From Elioraea sp. (GTDB lineage Bacteria > Pseudomonadota > Alphaproteobacteria > Acetobacterales > Acetobacteraceae), in contig NZ_JALHPR010000009.1 of assembly GCF_022842375.1 (NCBI RefSeq), positions 62,001 to 126,000 of the forward strand: a stretch of DNA of 64,000 bases. The letters run 5' to 3'. This document shows, piece by piece, positions 25,407-34,840 of the stretch (position 1 is the first letter of the stretch; each line of letters begins with the position of its first letter). Made by a program: the position numbers and the translations under genes. The notes under the pieces are model-generated. The model ran no database searches and was not told the origin of the DNA. It saw nothing but the letters and a program-made list of their open reading frames with translations.

Positions 25407-26219
25407 ATGGACAACGACACACCGGAAGCCGCCGCCGAACTCGGCCGCCTCCTCCGCGTCATGGCCGCGCTGCGCGACCCGGCGACGGGCTGCCCCTGGG
25501 ACCGTGAACAGGGCTTCGACACGATCGCGCCCTACACGATCGAGGAAGCCTACGAGGTGGCCGACGCGATCGCCCGGCGCGACTGGCCTGCGATCGAGGA
25601 CGAACTCGGCGACCTGCTGTTCCAGGTTGTCTACTACGCGCAGATGGGCGCGGAGGATGGGCGGTTCGACTTCGCCGCGATCGCCCGCGGCATCGCCGAC
25701 AAGATGATCCGCCGCCACCCGCACGTGTTCGGCGCCGAAAGCCGCGAGACCTCGGCCGAGCAGAACCACGCCTGGGAGGCGCAGAAGGCCACCGAGCGCG
25801 CCGCGAAGGCAGAGACGGGCGTTCTCGCGGGCCTTCCCATCGCCCTCCCCGCGCTGACGCGTGCCGCCAAGCTGACCCGCCGTGCCGCGCGCGTCGGCTT
25901 CGACTGGCCCGATGCGGAGGCCGTGCTCGACAAGCTCGCCGAGGAGACCACCGAGCTTCGCGCCGAGCTCGCCGCTCCTGCGCAGGACCGCGCGAGGCTG
26001 GCCGACGAGATGGGCGACATGCTGTTCGTGCTCGCCAACCTCGCCCGCAAGCTCGACCTCGACCCAGAGGCGTGTCTCCGTGGCGCCAACGCCAAGTTCG
26101 AACGCCGCTTCGGCGCGATCGAGCTGGGCCTCGCAGCCGAGGGCCGTACGCCGGCCGAGGCGACGCTCGATGAAATGGAAGCGCTGTGGCAGGCGGCGAA
26201 GGTGGCGGAGCGGGCATGA
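25407..26219 (+). CDS. mazG: Nucleoside triphosphate pyrophosphohydrolase MazG
   Basis: A 270-residue all-alpha NTP pyrophosphatase with two MazG domains. The first begins LRDPATGCPWDREQ, with EEAYEVADAI and EDELGDLLFQVVYYA (the metal-binding EExxE/ExxD pattern, residues ~46-80). The second has EETTELRAEL, then DEMGDMLFVLANLAR. The conserved RRHPHVFG and NHAWEAQKA segments lie between. It hydrolyses (d)NTPs to monophosphates, cleaning the pool. The ATG at 25407 follows GGGAGGA. It overlaps the DMT exporter gene (ATGA). Confidence 0.95.
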   Translation: MDNDTPEAAAELGRLLRVMAALRDPATGCPWDREQGFDTIAPYTIEEAYEVADAIARRDWPAIEDELGDLLFQVVYYAQMGAEDGRFDFAAIARGIADKMIRRHPHVFGAESRETSAEQNHAWEAQKATERAAKAETGVLAGLPIALPALTRAAKLTRRAARVGFDWPDAEAVLDKLAEETTELRAELAAPAQDRARLADEMGDMLFVLANLARKLDLDPEACLRGANAKFERRFGAIELGLAAEGRTPAEATLDEMEALWQAAKVAERA

Positions 26220-27115
26220 GTCCCACTGCAGCGTTCGGCGTCTGGCCGACGCTCATCACCGTCTCCCTCGCCTGGGGCACGACGCTGCTCTGGGTGAAGC
26301 TTGCCGGCGCGACGCTCGCGCCCTTCCAGCTCACGTTCTGGCGCGGCGTGGCGGCCTTCGCAGCCCTCGGGCTCTTCATCGCCTGGCGTGGCAAATGGCC
26401 GCGCATGCGGCTGCGCGACGTGCTCGTGCTCGGCACCACCAATGGCTGGCTGTCGAGCGCGCTGATGGCCTTCGCGCTCGGGCGGATCGACACGGCACCC
26501 GCCGCCCTCGTCGCTGCCTCGATGCCGCTGATCCTCTCCGTATTTTCCCACCTGTTCCTGCCGGGCGAGCGGATGACGCCGCGCGGGGTGATGGGCGTGG
26601 CACTCGGCTTCCTTGGCATCGCGCTCGTGCTCGGGCCCGGCGTGCTCGCCTCCTCCTCCGGCTCCGCACTTGGGTTCGCCGCGATGCTGCTGGTCGCGAC
26701 CGGCTATGCCACCGGCACCACCTATGGCCGGCTGACACGCCCTCCCGATCCTGCCGGCACGGCGTTCGGGCAGCAGATCGTCTCGATCGTGATGTCGGCG
26801 ATCCTCGCCTTCGCCACCGGCCAGGGCATTGCGCCGCCCGCCACGCCCGTGGCGGTAGGCGCGATCATGACCCTCGGCACGGTCGCGACGGCGCTGCCGA
26901 TGGTCCTCTACTGGCGCCTGCTTGGCCGTGCGCCGGCCTCCGTGGCGGGCTTTGTCGACTACCTGATCCCGCTCTGGGCGACGATCATCGCCGTGACCGT
27001 GCTCGGCGAGACGCTGCAGCCGACGGCGCTGGCAGGCGGTGTGCTGGTGCTCGCCGGCATCGCGATCGCCACGCGGAAGGTCAAGCCGCCAAGGGTCAGC
27101 CCGGAAGCGGGATGA
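26216..27115 (+). CDS. DMT-family (EamA) exporter
   Basis: A 299-residue membrane protein with ten predicted helices in two EamA repeats. The first repeat contains SLAWGTTLLWVKLAG, FWRGVAAFAALGLF and MAFALGRIDTAPAALVAASMP; the second contains ATGYATGTTYGRL, LYWRLLGRAPASVAGFVDYLIP and the GETLQPTALAGGVLVLAGI motif. Members export amino acids or other metabolites, but the substrate is not predictable. Coupled to mazG by a 4-bp overlap. Its last 20 bp overlap the convergent pirin gene. Confidence 0.88.
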   Translation: MSPTAAFGVWPTLITVSLAWGTTLLWVKLAGATLAPFQLTFWRGVAAFAALGLFIAWRGKWPRMRLRDVLVLGTTNGWLSSALMAFALGRIDTAPAALVAASMPLILSVFSHLFLPGERMTPRGVMGVALGFLGIALVLGPGVLASSSGSALGFAAMLLVATGYATGTTYGRLTRPPDPAGTAFGQQIVSIVMSAILAFATGQGIAPPATPVAVGAIMTLGTVATALPMVLYWRLLGRAPASVAGFVDYLIPLWATIIAVTVLGETLQPTALAGGVLVLAGIAIATRKVKPPRVSPEAG

Positions 27116-28007
27116 ACTCGCTCTCGCCCGGCACGGCGGCGAAGCGGCCTGCCTGCCAATCGGCCTTCGCCTGCTCGATCCTCTCCTTCGAGGAGGAAAC
27201 GAAGTTCCACCAGATATGGCGCGGCCCATCCATCACCGCCCCGCCGAGCACGAGCACGCGCGCAGGCGCGGTGGCGGCGAGCGTGATCGGATCGTCCTGG
27301 CGGAACACGAGGAGCCGGCCCTGGTCGTGGGTCGTGCCAGCGACGGCCACGCTGCCTTCGAGCACGTAGACCGCCCTTTCCTCCGTCTCGCGCGGCAGCG
27401 CCAGCCGGGCACCCTGCGCCAGCGTCACATCGGCATAGAGCGTGTCGGAGGCAGGGCGCACGGGGCTTGCCATCCCGAACGCCGCGCCGACGATCAGGCG
27501 GATGCCGATGCCCTCGCCCTGCCAGGACGGCAGCGCATCGGCAGCGTAATGATCGAAGCCGGGGTCACGCTCCTCCTGGTCCTTCGGCATCGCAATCCAG
27601 CTCTGGATTCCGTACAGCTTGTGGGGATGGGCGCGCACCGCCACGGGACTGCGCTCGCTGTGCGCGATCCCCTTCCCCGCCGTCATCCAGTTCACTGCGC
27701 CGGGCGTGATCTCCATCGCCGTGCCAAGGCTGTCGCGGTGCATCACCGCCCCCTCGAACAGATAGGTGATCGTTGCGAGACCGATATGAGGATGCGGGCG
27801 GACATCGACGCCCCTGCCCGTCATGAACTCCCCAGGGCCCATCTGGTCCCAGAAGATGAAGGGCCCGACCATCCGCCGCCCGACGGCGGGCAGTGCACGG
27901 CGCACCTCGAACCCGCCGATGTCATGCGCGCGCGGCACCACCACGGTCTCGATCGCGCCATCGGGCGTCGCCGGGCAGTCAGGGTCGGAGGTCTTGTGCC
28001 AGCTCAT
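27096..28007 (-). CDS. Pirin family protein
   Basis: A 303-residue bicupin. The N-terminal pirin cupin shows RRALPAVGRRMVGPFIFWDQMGP-type sequence, then DVRPHPHIGLATITYLFEG with metal-binding histidines, and GAVNWMTAGKGIAHSER with a further histidine. The C-terminal pirin_C cupin is from about residue 185. Bacterial pirins have quercetinase or redox-sensing roles and bind iron; the role here is unknown. It overlaps the convergent exporter by 20 bp. The start at 28007 (MSWHKTSDP) gives normal length. Confidence 0.92.
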   Translation of the reverse strand: MSWHKTSDPDCPATPDGAIETVVVPRAHDIGGFEVRRALPAVGRRMVGPFIFWDQMGPGEFMTGRGVDVRPHPHIGLATITYLFEGAVMHRDSLGTAMEITPGAVNWMTAGKGIAHSERSPVAVRAHPHKLYGIQSWIAMPKDQEERDPGFDHYAADALPSWQGEGIGIRLIVGAAFGMASPVRPASDTLYADVTLAQGARLALPRETEERAVYVLEGSVAVAGTTHDQGRLLVFRQDDPITLAATAPARVLVLGGAVMDGPRHIWWNFVSSSKERIEQAKADWQAGRFAAVPGESEFIPLPG

Positions 28008-28050
28008 CGCGACCGCTCCTTCTCGTGCCGATCATGGTCATCGGCCACCG

Positions 28051-28851
28051 TCACGGCGCGAGCAGCGCCTCGCGGACTTCGTCCCACGAGGCGCGGTCGG
28101 GTGCAGCGATCAGCCCGCCGGCGTGGATCGCGCCAGTATAGGGCCTCCCGTCGAACAGCGCAGCGTATCCACCCGCCTCGCTGTGCAGCAGGAAGCCCGG
28201 CGCATGGTCCCACGGCATCAGCTTCCAGTAGACGAGAACGTGGATCGGGCCTGACGCCGCCAGCCGCCACTCATGCGCCGCACAGCGCAACTCCCACCCT
28301 GCCCCGAACATCCCGAGGCGAGAACGCACGCGTGGGGCGAGGTCTCCCGGCAGGTACCGGTGGCTGACGGCAGCGCGCATGCTCGCCATCGGCGCGGCGG
28401 CAGCGACACGGAGGTCGTTGCGGCGGCCGTGCCGATCCTCCACCCATGCCCCCTCGCCCCTAAGCGCGATCGCGGTGTCGTGCATCACCGGGTCATGCAC
28501 CCAGGCAGCGACCGGCTCGCCGTGATGCAGGAGTGCCAGCATCGTGCCGAACAGCGGCAGGCCGGAGGCGAAATTGGCCGTGCCGTCGACCGGGTCGAGA
28601 ACGAAGCACCACTCGGCGGTGCCGGTGGCCGCCAGCAGCGAGGGGTCGGCCGAGGCAGCCTCCTCCCCGACCACGGCGATGCCGGGACAGTGCCGTGCGA
28701 GGGCCGCGACGATCGCGCGCTCGCACGCCACGTCGGCGTCCGTCACCAGGTCCTGCGGGCCGGACTTCGTGCGCACCGCACCTGAGGCAAGGTTGCGGAA
28801 GCGCGGCATCACCTCCGTGACGGCTGCCTCGGCCAGGGCGGCGGCGATCAT
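28051..28851 (-). CDS. Inositol monophosphatase family protein
   Basis: A 266-residue Mg2+-dependent phosphatase. Metal-binding motifs are VGEEAAS (near residue 69), LDPVDGTANFASG (near 91) and a C-terminal WDHAPGFLLHSEAGG. FIG-superfamily enzymes hydrolyse inositol phosphate, histidinol phosphate or related substrates; specificity cannot be assigned here. The first good start is the ATG at 28851, 32 bp after the groES stop, so the two genes are probably cotranscribed. It replaces groEL, the gene normally found behind groES. Confidence 0.85.
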   Translation of the reverse strand: MIAAALAEAAVTEVMPRFRNLASGAVRTKSGPQDLVTDADVACERAIVAALARHCPGIAVVGEEAASADPSLLAATGTAEWCFVLDPVDGTANFASGLPLFGTMLALLHHGEPVAAWVHDPVMHDTAIALRGEGAWVEDRHGRRNDLRVAAAAPMASMRAAVSHRYLPGDLAPRVRSRLGMFGAGWELRCAAHEWRLAASGPIHVLVYWKLMPWDHAPGFLLHSEAGGYAALFDGRPYTGAIHAGGLIAAPDRASWDEVREALLAP

Positions 28852-28883
28852 CGTCGCCGCCGCGGCCGTTGGAACGGGGTGGG

Positions 28884-29177
28884 TCAGCCCTCGATCCCCA
28901 GCACGTCGCTTTCCTTCATGATCACGCGGTCCTTGCCGTCGAGCTTCACTTCGGTGCCGGACCATTTCCCATAGAGAACGGTGTCGCCCACCTTCACGTC
29001 GAGCTTCATCAGGCGCCCATCCTCCGCCCGCGCGCCGGGGCCGACGGCGAGCACCTTGCCGCGCGTCGGCTTCTCGCCTGCGGTCTCGGGGATGATGATC
29101 CCGCCCTTGGACTTGGTCTCGGCGGCGATCGGCTCGACCAGGACGCGGTCACCGAGCGGGCGGAACTTCGACGGCAT
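28884..29177 (-). CDS. groES: Co-chaperonin GroES
   Basis: A 97-residue Hsp10. It has the full-length GroES fold: [13 protein letters not shown] at the start, a mobile loop around [48 protein letters not shown], and the [11 protein letters not shown] end. GroES caps the GroEL ring during ATP-driven folding. No groEL lies beside it: downstream is an inositol-monophosphatase-like gene and upstream a divergent FkbM methyltransferase. I see no CIRCE element in the upstream 252 bp. Confidence 0.97.
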   Translation of the reverse strand: MPSKFRPLGDRVLVEPIAAETKSKGGIIIPETAGEKPTRGKVLAVGPGARAEDGRLMKLDVKVGDTVLYGKWSGTEVKLDGKDRVIMKESDVLGIEG

Positions 29178-29429
29178 CGTTGTCTCCTGAAAGTGAATGG
29201 CCTGATGGATTGATGGCGACGGATGGCAACAGGAAGCCGCGCGTCAGTCAACCGCAAGCGGGGCGCTTCATGGGCGGCAGGCGCGGGGAACCTGCGCGGC
29301 TGGACCTGGGCCATCCCAGGGGATAGAGACACCCATCGGTGGATGGCGGAATGCGCTGTCTGCGATGCGGCATGCCATGCCGTCCCTGGCCCTGAGCGGG
29401 TCGTTCTCGATTGCAAGGGTTGATGGTGC

Positions 29430-30353
29430 ATGAGCACGCGGTCGCCTGACACTCGCGAGCGGCTGGTGGCCTCGCTCCTGCCCGTTGTCCGTTTCGGCCT
29501 ACGCCATGGGCCAGCGCCGCTGCGTCGCGTGATCCGCGACCAGATCATCCGCCGCTATGTCGCCTGGCGGCAGATCCCGCTCGACTTCCGGCTTTCCGAC
29601 GGTCTCAGGGTTCGCGGTGACCTGCGGGATGTGATCGTGCGCAGCCTTTACATGGACGGGACCTGGGACCCCTCGCTTCGCGATCTTCTCGCGGCGCAGC
29701 TTTCGGAGGGGGACGTCTTCGTCGACGTCGGAGCGAATTTCGGCTTGTTCTCGCTGGTTGCCTCCAGGATGGTCGGCGCCTCGGGTGCGGTGATTGCAAT
29801 CGAAGCCTCCCCGACAACCTTCGCCCGGCTTCTCGATCATCTCCGCGTGAACGAGGCCGACAACGTTGTCGCGGTGAATGTCGCCGCCAGCGACCATGTC
29901 GGCCACGTATCGATCCATTCGTCTGACGCGACCAATCCGGGTGCTTCGACAATCGTGGCGGACGCCCAGGAACTTGCCGCGCGGCACGCCACGTTCGAGG
30001 CAGAGATTGAGGCCAAGCCGCTCCACGAGATCGTGCCCAGGGCGCTTTGGCCAAGGATCAAGGCCATCAAGATCGATGTCGAGGGTGCGGAAGCCGAGGT
30101 CCTGCGCGGGCTCGAGCCCATGCTGTCGGCCCTTCCGGCAGAGACGGCGATCGCCGTCGAGATCACGCGTTCGCTGCTTTCGCGGGTGTACGGGCTTACC
30201 CCCCAACAATTGCTCGCACCGTTCCGGGCGCGCGGTTTCATCGCCTATCAGCGGGCGGAAGACAGCGGGCCGCCGACGCCACTCGGCGACGGGGATCCTG
30301 TCTTCAATGCCTGGGAGACGGCCGACCTGATCCTCCGCCGCGTTCCGATATGA
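29430..30353 (+). CDS. FkbM-family methyltransferase
   Basis: A 307-residue SAM-dependent methyltransferase. The Rossmann core starts with GDVFVDVGANFGLFSLVAS (about residues 94-112), followed by VIAIEASPTTFARL (motif II acidic residue), NVAASDHVG, and a motif with IKAIKIDVEGAEAEVLRG typical of FkbM proteins. The N-terminal ~80 residues (RFGLRHGPAPLRRV) are less conserved. FkbM enzymes methylate sugar hydroxyls or similar acceptors in glycans and secondary metabolites. It stands alone, divergent from groES, so the acceptor is unknown. Confidence 0.9.
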   Translation: MSTRSPDTRERLVASLLPVVRFGLRHGPAPLRRVIRDQIIRRYVAWRQIPLDFRLSDGLRVRGDLRDVIVRSLYMDGTWDPSLRDLLAAQLSEGDVFVDVGANFGLFSLVASRMVGASGAVIAIEASPTTFARLLDHLRVNEADNVVAVNVAASDHVGHVSIHSSDATNPGASTIVADAQELAARHATFEAEIEAKPLHEIVPRALWPRIKAIKIDVEGAEAEVLRGLEPMLSALPAETAIAVEITRSLLSRVYGLTPQQLLAPFRARGFIAYQRAEDSGPPTPLGDGDPVFNAWETADLILRRVPI

Positions 30354-30424
30354 ACGGCGCGGCGGCATACGCCGACGCATCGGCCGCAAGCGATGCCGAC
30401 GTGATCACCTGCGCGTGCTGACCG

Positions 30425-31735
30425 TCACGCCCCGGCGGGGCGTCCGGCCTTGGCACGGCGGCTCTCGAACCGCGCGCGGTCATCCTCCGACAGCCTGACG
30501 GCGAGGTGGATCGCCTCCGCCCCGTCGCGCCGGTCCAGTACCTCGCCATGCGCGTAGAGCCAGGCAAGTGCCGCGCCCTCGCCGGGCTTCAGCGCGATGC
30601 GGTGCACCAGGAGCCCAGCCGACAGCCGCGCATCGATCGCCGCCTTCAGCACGCCAAGCCCCGCCCCGGTGAGTGCCGAGACGAGCACAAGGTCCTTCGC
30701 ATCGGCCAACGCACCGCGCGCATCTTCCGGCAGCAGGTCGGACTTGTTCAGCACCTCGATCACCCGGTCCTGCCAGGCAGGATCGATCGTGCCGTCCTTC
30801 ACCATGCTGTCGAGCACGGCCAGCACATCGGCGCGCTGAGCGGCGGTATCGGGATGGGCGACGTCGCGCACGTGCAGGATGATGTCGGCCTCCGCCACCT
30901 CCTCGAGCGTCGCGCGGAACGCCTCGACCAGCTCGTGCGGCAGTTCGGAGATGAACCCCACCGTGTCTGACAGGATCACGCTGCGGCCGGAGGGGAGCTT
31001 GAGCCCGCGCATCGTCGGGTCGAGCGTCGCGAAAAGCTGGTCCTTCGCCAGCACCTCGGCACCGGTGATGGTGTTGAACAGCGTCGACTTTCCGGCGTTG
31101 GTGTAGCCGACGAGGGCAACGACGGGAAACGGCACCTTCTTGCGCGCGCCACGATGCAGGCCACGCGTGCGGCGCACCTCCTCGAGCTCGCGCTTGATCC
31201 TGCCGATGCGCTCGCCGATCAGGCGACGGTCGATCTCGATCTGGCTCTCGCCGGGGCCGCCGAGGAAGCCGAAGCCGCCGCGCTGCCGCTCGAGATGCGT
31301 CCATGACCGGACGAGGCGGGTGCGCTGGTAGTCGAGATGCGCAAGCTCCACCTGGAGCGAGCCTTCGCGGGTGCGGGCGCGCGCGCCGAAGATCTCGAGG
31401 ATCAGCCCGGTGCGGTCGATGACCTTGCAGCCCCAGGCCTTCTCGAGGTTGCGCTGCTGCACGGGGGAAAGCTGCGCATCGACGACGGCGACGGCGACGC
31501 GGTGAAGCCTGATCTCGGCCGCGATGTTCTCGACCTGGCCGGAGCCCAGGAGCGTCGCGGGCTTGCGGCCACGCAGCGGCAGGATGCCCTTCCAGGCGAT
31601 GTCGAGGCCGATGGCGCCGGCAAGCGACGCGGCCTCCTCGAGGCGCGCTTCCGCGGGGCGCAGCAATGCGGCCGGCAGGTCAGCCGGGTCGAGGCCCGCT
31701 GCGCGCGAAGCGTCAGGCCGTTCCCAGGGCAGCAC
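30425..31735 (-). CDS. hflX: Ribosome-associated GTPase HflX
   Basis: A 436-residue GTPase. The N-terminal HflX domain has [31 protein letters not shown] and [18 protein letters not shown], followed by a coiled coil with [18 protein letters not shown]. The G domain shows G1 [13 protein letters not shown]3 DTVGFI and G4 NKSD. HflX splits stalled 70S ribosomes after stress. The start is uncertain: a GTG at 31735 (VLPWER) is used, but the frame stays open back into the end of hfq, 61 bp away. It is the last gene of the ntr-hfq cluster. Confidence 0.95.
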   Translation of the reverse strand: MLPWERPDASRAAGLDPADLPAALLRPAEARLEEAASLAGAIGLDIAWKGILPLRGRKPATLLGSGQVENIAAEIRLHRVAVAVVDAQLSPVQQRNLEKAWGCKVIDRTGLILEIFGARARTREGSLQVELAHLDYQRTRLVRSWTHLERQRGGFGFLGGPGESQIEIDRRLIGERIGRIKRELEEVRRTRGLHRGARKKVPFPVVALVGYTNAGKSTLFNTITGAEVLAKDQLFATLDPTMRGLKLPSGRSVILSDTVGFISELPHELVEAFRATLEEVAEADIILHVRDVAHPDTAAQRADVLAVLDSMVKDGTIDPAWQDRVIEVLNKSDLLPEDARGALADAKDLVLVSALTGAGLGVLKAAIDARLSAGLLVHRIALKPGEGAALAWLYAHGEVLDRRDGAEAIHLAVRLSEDDRARFESRRAKAGRPAGA

Positions 31736-31796
31736 GACAGCCGCCGCGTTCGGCTCCGCCGGCAGGTGCTCCTCACCCGCCGGCGGCGCGGCGGGC

Positions 31797-32126
31797 TCAG
31801 TCCCCCGCCGTGGCCGGCGCAGGTGCCGTCTCCTTCGGCGCGACCGTCAGCGTGTTCGGCCCTGCCGCCGCGGCAGGCTGCTCGGTGCCCGCGCGCGCGG
31901 CATCGAACAGCATGATCGGCGCACCTGGCATCACGGTGGAGATCGCGTGCTTGTAGACGAGCTGGGTGTGCCCATCACGGCGCAGCAGCACGGAGAAATT
32001 GTCGAACCAGGTGATGATGCCCTGGAGCTTCACGCCGTTGACGAGGAAGATCGTCACGGGAGTCTTGTTCTTGCGAACGTGATTCAGGAACACGTCCTGC
32101 ACGTTCTGCGCTTTTTCGGTCGCCAT
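31797..32126 (-). CDS. hfq: RNA chaperone Hfq
   Basis: A 109-residue Sm-like protein. Sm1 motif residues are [20 protein letters not shown] through [18 protein letters not shown]; Sm2 contains the [10 protein letters not shown] block. The distal-face and rim residues look typical. The C-terminal extension of about 30 residues is rich in Ala, Thr and Pro and is longer than in many alphaproteobacterial Hfq proteins. Hfq pairs small RNAs with mRNAs. It sits between the HAD gene (163 bp upstream, likely its own promoter) and hflX, a conserved pair. Confidence 0.97.
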   Translation of the reverse strand: MATEKAQNVQDVFLNHVRKNKTPVTIFLVNGVKLQGIITWFDNFSVLLRRDGHTQLVYKHAISTVMPGAPIMLFDAARAGTEQPAAAAGPNTLTVAPKETAPAPATAGD

Positions 32127-32289
32127 GGCCCAACCTTTTCCGTCTTGTTTGCCGCTGTGGGTCTTAGCGCGTTCGTCTGCGGATGGATGCGTCCCGGCCC
32201 CATCTCGCACCTGCGAGATATAGCACGGGTCCACCGCGCCACAAGATCAGCAGGGTTCGTGCGGTCGCGCAACACATTGGCGTGTTACC

Positions 32290-32958
32290 TCACGCCTCCA
32301 CACGCGAAACGAGCAGGGCCTGTAGCGCTGCATGGTCGGGCGCGTGCCAGTCATGCCCCGCTGCCGCCGGGCCGCCGTCATGCGCCGCATCGCCGACGAG
32401 AATCCCCGTCATCCCTGCGTTCCTGGCCGCCTGCATGTCGAGTGCCGTATCGCCGACGTACCAGATCGCCGGCCCCGCGCCGAGGCCGAGTGCGGCGAGC
32501 GCCAACCGCATCGGCGCCGGGTCGGGCTTGTCGGCTTCGGCGTCGCCGGCGCCGATCAGTGCCGCGAATCGGGGCGCCCAGCCGAGCGCCTCCGCCTCGC
32601 GGCGGAGATAGCGGCCCGTCTTGTTCGACACCACCGCGAGCGGCAGCCCGAGCGATGCCGCGTGGATGAGCGTCGCCTCGGCACCTGGCAGCGGCGTCAC
32701 GTTCTGCAGGTGTGTGGCCTCCAGCGCCTCGTAGAACACATCCCTCGCCTCCTCCCAGCCACGGCCGAACATGGAGGGGAAGGTGTCGCGCAGCGATTTC
32801 CGTACCCGCCCGCGCACCTCGGCGAGCGTCCAGGGCGCCTGGCCGAAGCGGGTGAGTGCAGCGTTGAGCGCGGTGGCGATGCCTGGCCAGGCATCGACCA
32901 GCGTATTGTCCCAGTCGAAGACGACGGCGTCGGGCCGCGGCACCGCCATGAGGCTCAC
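32290..32958 (-). CDS. HAD-superfamily phosphatase
   Basis: A 222-residue HAD hydrolase of the phosphoglycolate-phosphatase-like type. Motif I is VFDWDNTLVD (nucleophile and acid/base aspartates), motif II lies in VVSNKTG, motif III is the lysine in ADKPDPAPM, and motif IV is YVGDTALDM. A helical cap is inserted after motif I. The GTG at 32958 overlaps the stop of the aminotransferase gene (GTGA); an ATG at 32949 is an alternative. The substrate is not predictable; phosphoglycolate is one possibility. Confidence 0.87.
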   Translation of the reverse strand: MSLMAVPRPDAVVFDWDNTLVDAWPGIATALNAALTRFGQAPWTLAEVRGRVRKSLRDTFPSMFGRGWEEARDVFYEALEATHLQNVTPLPGAEATLIHAASLGLPLAVVSNKTGRYLRREAEALGWAPRFAALIGAGDAEADKPDPAPMRLALAALGLGAGPAIWYVGDTALDMQAARNAGMTGILVGDAAHDGGPAAAGHDWHAPDHAALQALLVSRVEA

Positions 32959-33830
32959 GCGGCGGCGGGTGTGTTGCGCTGGCCGTTCACGTGGCGGGCG
33001 AAGATGTCGAACAGCCTGCGCGTCACCGGCCCTGGCGTGCCATCGCCCACCTTCGCGCCGTCGACCGCGAGGATCGGCTTCACGAAGCTGGTGGCCGAGG
33101 TGATGAACGCCTCGGGTGCGGCGCGGAGCTCCGCTTCCGAGAACGGCCCCTCGGCATAGGCGATGCCGTTCTCGCGCAGCAGGTCGACCAGCACGCGGCG
33201 GGTGCAGCCGGGCAGGATGTTGGCGGTGAGGTCGCGCGTGCGCAGGTTCCCGTTGGCGTCGACGATCCAGAAGCTGGTCGCCGCCCCTTCCGTCACCATG
33301 CCGTCGGGCGTGATCAGGATCGCCTCGGACGCGCCCTTCTCCTTCGCCGCCTGGCGGGCGAGCACGTTGGGCAGCAGGCCGACGGTCTTGATGTCGCAGC
33401 GCGCCCAGCGCTGGTCGGGGTAGGTGATGGCCGTCGTGCCCCAGTTGTCGATCGAGGTCGGGTAGGGCTTGATGCGCTTGACGGTGACGACGATCGCCGG
33501 CGGCACGGGCTTGGTGGGAAACGCATGGTCGCGGCGGGCGACGCCGCGGCTCACCTGCATGTAGAGCAGGCCTTCGTCGATGCGGTTCCGCCGCACCACC
33601 TCGCGCAGCACGGCCATCAGCGCCGTGCGCGGCATCGGCATGGGGATGCGGATCTCACGCAACGACCGCTCCAGCCTGTCGAGGTGCGGGCCGTCATCGA
33701 CGAAGCGGCCGGCATGGACGTGAACCACCTCGTAGACCGCATCGGCGAACTGGTAGCCGCGATCCTCGACATGCACCGAGGCCTCGCGGTGGGGAACGTA
33801 GCGGCCGTTCACATAGGCGATGCGCGACAT
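32955..33830 (-). CDS. dat: D-amino-acid aminotransferase (class IV)
   Basis: A 291-residue PLP-dependent class IV aminotransferase. Landmarks are the YVNGRYVPHREASVHVEDRGYQFADAVYE start (split pattern typical of Dat), the Schiff-base lysine in CDIKTVGLLPNV (about residue 144), EAILITPDG, and VTEGAATSFWIV. It interconverts D-amino and 2-oxo acids, for example supplying D-glutamate or D-alanine to peptidoglycan. The location just downstream of ntrX is conserved in alphaproteobacteria. Overlaps the HAD gene by 4 bp. Confidence 0.9.
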   Translation of the reverse strand: MSRIAYVNGRYVPHREASVHVEDRGYQFADAVYEVVHVHAGRFVDDGPHLDRLERSLREIRIPMPMPRTALMAVLREVVRRNRIDEGLLYMQVSRGVARRDHAFPTKPVPPAIVVTVKRIKPYPTSIDNWGTTAITYPDQRWARCDIKTVGLLPNVLARQAAKEKGASEAILITPDGMVTEGAATSFWIVDANGNLRTRDLTANILPGCTRRVLVDLLRENGIAYAEGPFSEAELRAAPEAFITSATSFVKPILAVDGAKVGDGTPGPVTRRLFDIFARHVNGQRNTPAAA

Positions 33831-33851
33831 CGTCGGTCCTCTGTTCGGTGG

Positions 33852-34331
33852 TCAGCCCGAGGGTGGCACGGCAGGGCCGCGCAGCACCAGGGCGTGGGTG
33901 GCGAAGGGATCGCCCGTCACGCGCGCGAAGCCGAGCGCGTTGTACATCGCCGCCGCGGCACCGTTGTCCGCCCCCATGCGCACGCGGATCAGGCGGAAAT
34001 GCTCCGCCGCATCGGCAAGCGCGTGGCGGGCGAGCGCGGCACCGATGCCGCGTCCGCGATGGTCGCTCCGCACATAGAGGTGGCGGAGGCGGCCGACCGT
34101 CGGGTCCTGCGAATGCGGATCGATGTTGCGGCCGACGAGGCCAGCGAGCACGCCGCCCTCCCAGGCACCGACGACGAGCTCGCCCTTCCTGTCGAACCGG
34201 TTCGTGCCGCCATGCCACTCCGCCGCCATGCGGTCGAGGAAGCGGTGGCCCGCGCGGTGGGCATCGTCGGCGAGGGCGGCGAAGTTGCCGCCGTCGATCT
34301 CCTGGAACGGGCGGATCTCGATGCCGCTCAT
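33852..34331 (-). CDS. GNAT-family N-acetyltransferase
   Basis: A 159-residue GNAT protein. The acetyl-CoA-binding motif A is LRHLYVRSDHRGRGIGAALARHAL (R/Q-x-x-G-x-G/A core GRGIGA, near residue 97), preceded by a beta strand LAGLVGRNI and followed by NGAAAAMYNALGFARV, which is motif B. The acceptor is unknown. Its start overlaps the ybaK-like gene stop (ATGA), so it belongs to the ntr operon. Confidence 0.88.
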   Translation of the reverse strand: MSGIEIRPFQEIDGGNFAALADDAHRAGHRFLDRMAAEWHGGTNRFDRKGELVVGAWEGGVLAGLVGRNIDPHSQDPTVGRLRHLYVRSDHRGRGIGAALARHALADAAEHFRLIRVRMGADNGAAAAMYNALGFARVTGDPFATHALVLRGPAVPPSG

Positions 34332-34840
34332 GCCGCACGCTCCGCCACGTCGGCGACGCGGCCGGCGGAGAGTGCCAGCAGCCGTTCCGGCGTCGTCTCG
34401 AACACGTGCGCGGGGCTTCCCGCCGCCGCCCAGACGCGATCGAGCCGCAGCACGGCGGCATCGACCAGCACGACGGGCGGCGTCAGGTGGCCGATCGGAG
34501 AGACGCCGTCGATCGCGAACCCTGTCACCTCCCGCACCCAGCGCCCCTCGGCGCGCTCGATCACACCACCCGCTTCCTCGGCGACGCGCGCAAGATCGAT
34601 ACGGTCCGCGCCGGAGGCAATCACGAGCACCGGCCTCGCAGAACCCTTGGTGCGGAACACGAGGCTTTTGGCAATGGCCGCGACATCACAGCCGACGGCA
34701 CGCGCGGCATCCTCGGCCGTGCGGGTTCCCTCGGGGAAGATGCGGATCGTGTCGGGGTGGCCGGCCGCGGCAAGGGCCGCGCGCACCCGCGCGACGGAAC
34801 CGCCTTCCGGCGCGGCCTCAGCCCCAGACTTTTCAACCAT
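34328..34840 (-). CDS. YbaK/EbsC-type aminoacyl-tRNA deacylase
   Basis: A 170-residue protein with the YbaK/ProX fold. Typical motifs are RTAEDAARAVGCDVAAIAKSLVF with the conserved lysine, RPVLVIASGADRID, and a GFAIDGVSPIGH loop that forms the substrate pocket. Family members hydrolyse mischarged tRNAs (for example Cys- or Ala-tRNAPro), a trans-editing role. It overlaps ntrX by 8 bp and the GNAT gene by 4 bp. Specificity is not predictable. Confidence 0.88.
   Translation of the reverse strand: MVEKSGAEAAPEGGSVARVRAALAAAGHPDTIRIFPEGTRTAEDAARAVGCDVAAIAKSLVFRTKGSARPVLVIASGADRIDLARVAEEAGGVIERAEGRWVREVTGFAIDGVSPIGHLTPPVVLVDAAVLRLDRVWAAAGSPAHVFETTPERLLALSAGRVADVAERAA

Noticed and set aside
30350-30421. 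23-codon ORF overlapping the FkbM stop (ATGA) and ending in Cys-Ala-Cys
   Set aside because: A small peptide precursor was considered, but there is no maturation gene nearby, no ribosome site, and composition is like random GC-rich sequence.
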